7,699 bases of DNA, taken from assembly GCA_038224055.1 (NCBI GenBank), contig JBBRGO010000161.1, positions 1 through 7,699 on the forward strand. Direction: 5' to 3'. Of this stretch, positions 5,354 through 7,699 are shown piece after piece (within the stretch, counting starts at the first letter, position 1; each line of letters opens with the position of its first letter). The notes under the pieces were generated by a model. It saw only the letters and a list, made by a program, of their open reading frames with translations. It searched no databases and was not told the DNA's origin. The stretch is from JBDSSS01 sp038224055. GTDB lineage: Bacteria; Actinomycetota; Actinomycetes; Actinomycetales; Dermatophilaceae. The translations under genes and the position numbers were made by a program.

Positions 5354-6468
5354 CGAGGATCGAGGCGGTCCGCACGACGACGTCGTCAGTGCCGCTGCAC
5401 ACGCCCTTCGTCACCGCCCTGCGGCGAACGACGACGGTGGACACCGTCATCGTCACCGTGCGTGACAGCGACGGACGCACCGGCTGGGGGGAGGCGCCCC
5501 AGGTCTGGCAGGTGACGGGGGAGTCGCTGGCGGGGGCGGCGGCGTGCATCGAGACGATGCTCGCCCCCGGGCTCGTCGGCCACGCCCTCGACGACCGGGA
5601 CGACCTGGCGACGGCCGCCGGGCTCGTCCAGCGGATCGTCGCCCGCAACTTCGGGGCCAAGGCTGCGCTCGATGCGGCCCTGCACGACCTGCTCGCCCAG
5701 GCGGAGGGCACCTCGGTGGCCGCGCTGCTCGGGACGGGGGTGAGCGGCATACCGCCGATGCCGACGACGACGCTCACGACGGACGTCACCCTGTCGGCGG
5801 GCTCCGCTGACGCCCTGGGCCAGACGGCGCGAAACCGGGTCGCCGACGGCTTCACCACCGTGAAGATGAAGGTCGGCACCGACGCCGCCACCGACGTCGG
5901 GCGCGTGGCGGCCGTGCGGGACGCGGTCGGACCGGAGGTGATGATCCGGCTCGACGCCAACCAGGGGTGGACCCGGGAGGAGGCGGTCGCGGTGATCCGC
6001 GCCCTCGAGGACGGCGACCTCGGCGTGGAGTTCGTCGAGCAGCCCCTCGTCGCCGACGACGTCGAGGGGATGGCGTGGGTCCGCGAGCGCGTCGGCCTGC
6101 CGATCATGGCCGACGAGAGCTGCTACGGCTGGTACGACCTCGAGCGGATCATCCGGCTCGGCGCGGCCGACCTCGTCAACGTCAAGCTTGCCAAGTGCGG
6201 GTCGCTGACGATCGGGCGGGACCTGCTCCGTCGGGCCCACGACGCCGGTCTCGGGACGATCGTCGGGTCGATGATGGAGAGCCACGTCGGGGTCGGTGCC
6301 GCGGCGGCCCTCGTCGCCGCCGAGCCGACGACGCAGGTCAACGACCTCGACGCCGCGTGGTGGTCGACCGCCTCACCCGTGACGGGCGGAGTCACCTACG
6401 CGGGCAACACGATCCGCCTCCCCGACGCGCACGGCCTCGGCATCACCGGCTGGGCACCAGGGGGCTGA
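5350..6468 (+). CDS. Dipeptide epimerase (enolase superfamily, L-Ala-D/L-Glu epimerase type)
   Basis: A 372-residue enolase-superfamily enzyme of the muconate-lactonizing subgroup. The catalytic set is complete: KxK at K172-M-K174 (TTVKMKVG), magnesium ligands D202 (RLDANQGW), E230 (FVEQPL) and D255 (ADES), and the opposite-face lysine K279 (NVKLAKCGS). D332-L-D334 (VNDLDAAWW) near the end matches the DxD motif that dipeptide epimerases use to bind the dipeptide amino group, favouring this over o-succinylbenzoate synthase. Characterised members interconvert L-Ala-D-Glu and L-Ala-L-Glu during recycling of peptidoglycan peptides; others prefer different dipeptides, so specificity is not certain. 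KCGS replaces the more usual KCGG. The start is GTG at 5350, overlapping the serine hydrolase stop by 4 bases, with GGGGGAGG just upstream. Expected to be cytoplasmic. It is convergent with the DUF3352-like gene, 7 bases away. Confidence 0.9.
   Translation: MTRIEAVRTTTSSVPLHTPFVTALRRTTTVDTVIVTVRDSDGRTGWGEAPQVWQVTGESLAGAAACIETMLAPGLVGHALDDRDDLATAAGLVQRIVARNFGAKAALDAALHDLLAQAEGTSVAALLGTGVSGIPPMPTTTLTTDVTLSAGSADALGQTARNRVADGFTTVKMKVGTDAATDVGRVAAVRDAVGPEVMIRLDANQGWTREEAVAVIRALEDGDLGVEFVEQPLVADDVEGMAWVRERVGLPIMADESCYGWYDLERIIRLGAADLVNVKLAKCGSLTIGRDLLRRAHDAGLGTIVGSMMESHVGVGAAAALVAAEPTTQVNDLDAAWWSTASPVTGGVTYAGNTIRLPDAHGLGITGWAPGG
5744..5752 (-). repeat. Copy 4 of the 9-mer GTATGCCGC
   Basis: On the coding strand of the epimerase it reads GCGGCATAC and supplies an ATA isoleucine codon (Gly-Ile-Pro), the only ATA codon I could find in the window's genes. 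It is oriented opposite to the coding direction, unlike the other three copies. Confidence 0.5.
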
Positions 6469-6481
6469 CCCAGCGTCAGTT
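6463..6481. terminator. Small hairpin over the convergent stop codons, weak bidirectional terminator candidate
   Basis: CTGAC (6465-6469) is complementary to GTCAG (6475-6479) around a 5-base loop, extended by two possible G-U pairs at the base (6463-6464 with 6480-6481). The two stop codons (6466-6468 on +, 6476-6478 on -) face each other in the stem. There is no T-tract. The 7-base gap between the genes leaves no room for another terminator here. Confidence 0.25.
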
Positions 6482-7699
6482 GGCGACGACCCGCACCGAG
6501 AAGGAGCCCTCGCCGGCTCCGGTCACCGACGCGCTCACCCCGAGCGCACGCATGGCCGCCAGGGCCGTGCGCTCGTCACCCTTGACGTCGGCGAGGTAGA
6601 GCTTCTCGATGCGGTCGAGGTCGAGGAAGAGCGCGACGGAGGACCTCGAGGTGTCACCCATCGCGGAGCGGAACGCGTCCCCGTCGCCGAGCCGGCCGCC
6701 GGCCTGGAGGTCGTCGGCGTAGTCGGGCGAGGTGGCGACGTAGAGGCGGTCGCCGTCGGTGCGGTGCGTGAGGACACCGGTCGTGCCGGTCGTGTCCTCG
6801 ATCCGACCGATGATCTCCTCGGCACGCGCTGCGTCGCTCGAGACGATCTTGGCGCCGATCACCGGCTGGTCGGTGCCGAGGTCCTGGGCCGGCAGGGCGA
6901 GGGTGAGGCTCTTCCCGAGGAGCACCTCGAGGTCCTTGGGGAGCGTGAGGCCGAACTGCTGCTCGAGCGCGGTGACCGGGTCGTCGATCCCCGCTCCCGC
7001 CGCGAGGTCGCCGATCTGCCGCTCGAGCTCGGGCCAGGCGGAGGCGACGCGAGCGTCGGCCCCGGACACGTGCAGGGCCGCCATGGTGTCGGCCGGGAGG
7101 TTCGTCAGCTCGGCCCCGTCACCGGGTCCCGGGGTGAGGGCCGCGAAGCCACGCGAGATGCCGGCCAGCTCGACGTAGGACGGGTCGAAGCGGAGCGCGG
7201 CCGCGACCCGACCCTTGACGCTCGGGGGCGAGGGCTGGGCCGAGACGCCGAGCAGGCCGGTGAGGTCGAGGCTGCCGACCTCCTTGAGAGCGGGCTCGGC
7301 GTCGAACCACATCGACGCGACCCCCTGCTCCCCGAGCGCGGCCATGTCGCCGCTGAACGTCGGGTCGGCGGCGAGCGAGCCACGGTCGAGAGCAGCGAGC
7401 GTCGCGTCGCCCTGCCCGCGGGTCGTGATGAGGGCGTAGCCGTCACGCATCCGCAGGTCCGGGCGCCCGCTGCCGGAGCAGTCGAGCAGTCGGGTCAGGG
7501 TGTCCTTGGCCCGGTCCTCGTCGGTCACCTGCAGGGCCAGGGTGGCGTTGGGCTCCTCGGCCGTGCCGCCGGGCCGGATCGCCACCCCGGCTCGCTCACC
7601 GAGCCAGGGGGCGATGTCGGTGTCGTAGGAGAGCGTCGTGACGCAGGCGTCGTCGGTGTCGGCGGCGACCGCCCGCCACAGGGTGCGCCGCGGGTCGTC
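6476..7699 (-). CDS. DUF3352-like protein of unknown function (N-terminus outside window)
   Basis: The frame is open from the right edge (7699) to TGA at 6476-6478, giving 407 residues of a C-terminal part; the start codon and any signal peptide or TM anchor lie outside. Family-like blocks include DIAPWLGERAGVAI (about 28-41), a VTDEDRAKDTLTRLL helix, WFDAEPALKEV and LPADTMAALHV. These resemble actinobacterial DUF3352 proteins, often predicted to be membrane-anchored and extracellular, with no established function. The sequence contains an internal duplication: the part encoded by about 7277-7627 is echoed by about 6594-6957, with an intervening linker segment. A GTG near 7585 is an internal in-frame codon, not the likely start, because homologous sequence continues upstream of it. 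Identity is moderately sure; function is unknown. Confidence 0.75.
   Translation of the reverse strand, partial: DDPRRTLWRAVAADTDDACVTTLSYDTDIAPWLGERAGVAIRPGGTAEEPNATLALQVTDEDRAKDTLTRLLDCSGSGRPDLRMRDGYALITTRGQGDATLAALDRGSLAADPTFSGDMAALGEQGVASMWFDAEPALKEVGSLDLTGLLGVSAQPSPPSVKGRVAAALRFDPSYVELAGISRGFAALTPGPGDGAELTNLPADTMAALHVSGADARVASAWPELERQIGDLAAGAGIDDPVTALEQQFGLTLPKDLEVLLGKSLTLALPAQDLGTDQPVIGAKIVSSDAARAEEIIGRIEDTTGTTGVLTHRTDGDRLYVATSPDYADDLQAGGRLGDGDAFRSAMGDTSRSSVALFLDLDRIEKLYLADVKGDERTALAAMRALGVSASVTGAGEGSFSVRVVAN

Noticed and set aside
1..7699. tRNA, rRNA, CRISPR, riboswitch, insertion sequence or phage/defence genes
   Set aside because: None seen: genes are packed with gaps under 70 bases, and no repeat-spacer pattern, transposase motif or conserved RNA fold was recognised.

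Overview
The window is very GC-rich (about 70% or more by eye). It uses ATG, GTG and leaderless starts and carries the actinobacterial gene order rimO-pgsA-cinA-clgR. This points to a high-GC actinobacterium, probably Micrococcales and perhaps Intrasporangiaceae-like; the family-level guess rests on overall resemblance only. It looks like ordinary chromosomal core. I see no rRNA, tRNA, CRISPR array, insertion sequence, phage gene or att site, and no gap of more than about 70 bases without a gene.

Layout. (1) 1-141, + strand: the C-terminal end of a two-helix, potassium-channel-like protein. (2) 157-1356, - strand: a complete membrane-dipeptidase-family (M19) enzyme, convergent with the channel. 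(3) 1384-4400, + strand: a tight operon. It encodes RimO (methylthiolation of ribosomal protein S12), PgsA-type CDP-alcohol phosphatidyltransferase, a CinA C-terminal/PncC-type NMN amidohydrolase and the Clp-protease regulator ClgR. The genes are joined by a 4-base overlap, a 2-base gap, and a 9-codon mini-ORF bridging cinA and clgR. (4) 4466-6468, + strand: a two-gene unit of a class A beta-lactamase-fold serine hydrolase and an enolase-superfamily dipeptide epimerase, overlapping by 4 bases. (5) 6476-7699, - strand: a DUF3352-like protein whose N-terminus lies outside the window.

How they may work together. The central operon combines translation-factor modification, phospholipid synthesis, pyridine-nucleotide salvage and control of proteolysis, a conserved but functionally mixed set. 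On either side are three enzymes that fit handling of D-amino-acid-containing peptides: the M19 dipeptidase, the serine hydrolase and the dipeptide epimerase. Peptidoglycan-peptide recycling is a plausible inferred theme.

The most unusual signals are at the DNA level. A 9-mer, GTATGCCGC, occurs four times and holds four of the six ATA/TAT trinucleotides on the + strand. Two -10 hexamers lie exactly 6 bases before start codons, implying leaderless rimO and serine-hydrolase mRNAs. An ECF-sigma-like promoter (GGAAC-N18-GTT) lies inside cinA ahead of clgR. A 12-bp tandem repeat expands the start of cinA. A mini-ORF bridges cinA and clgR with ATGA overlaps at both ends. I found no clear new multi-gene defence or mobile system.
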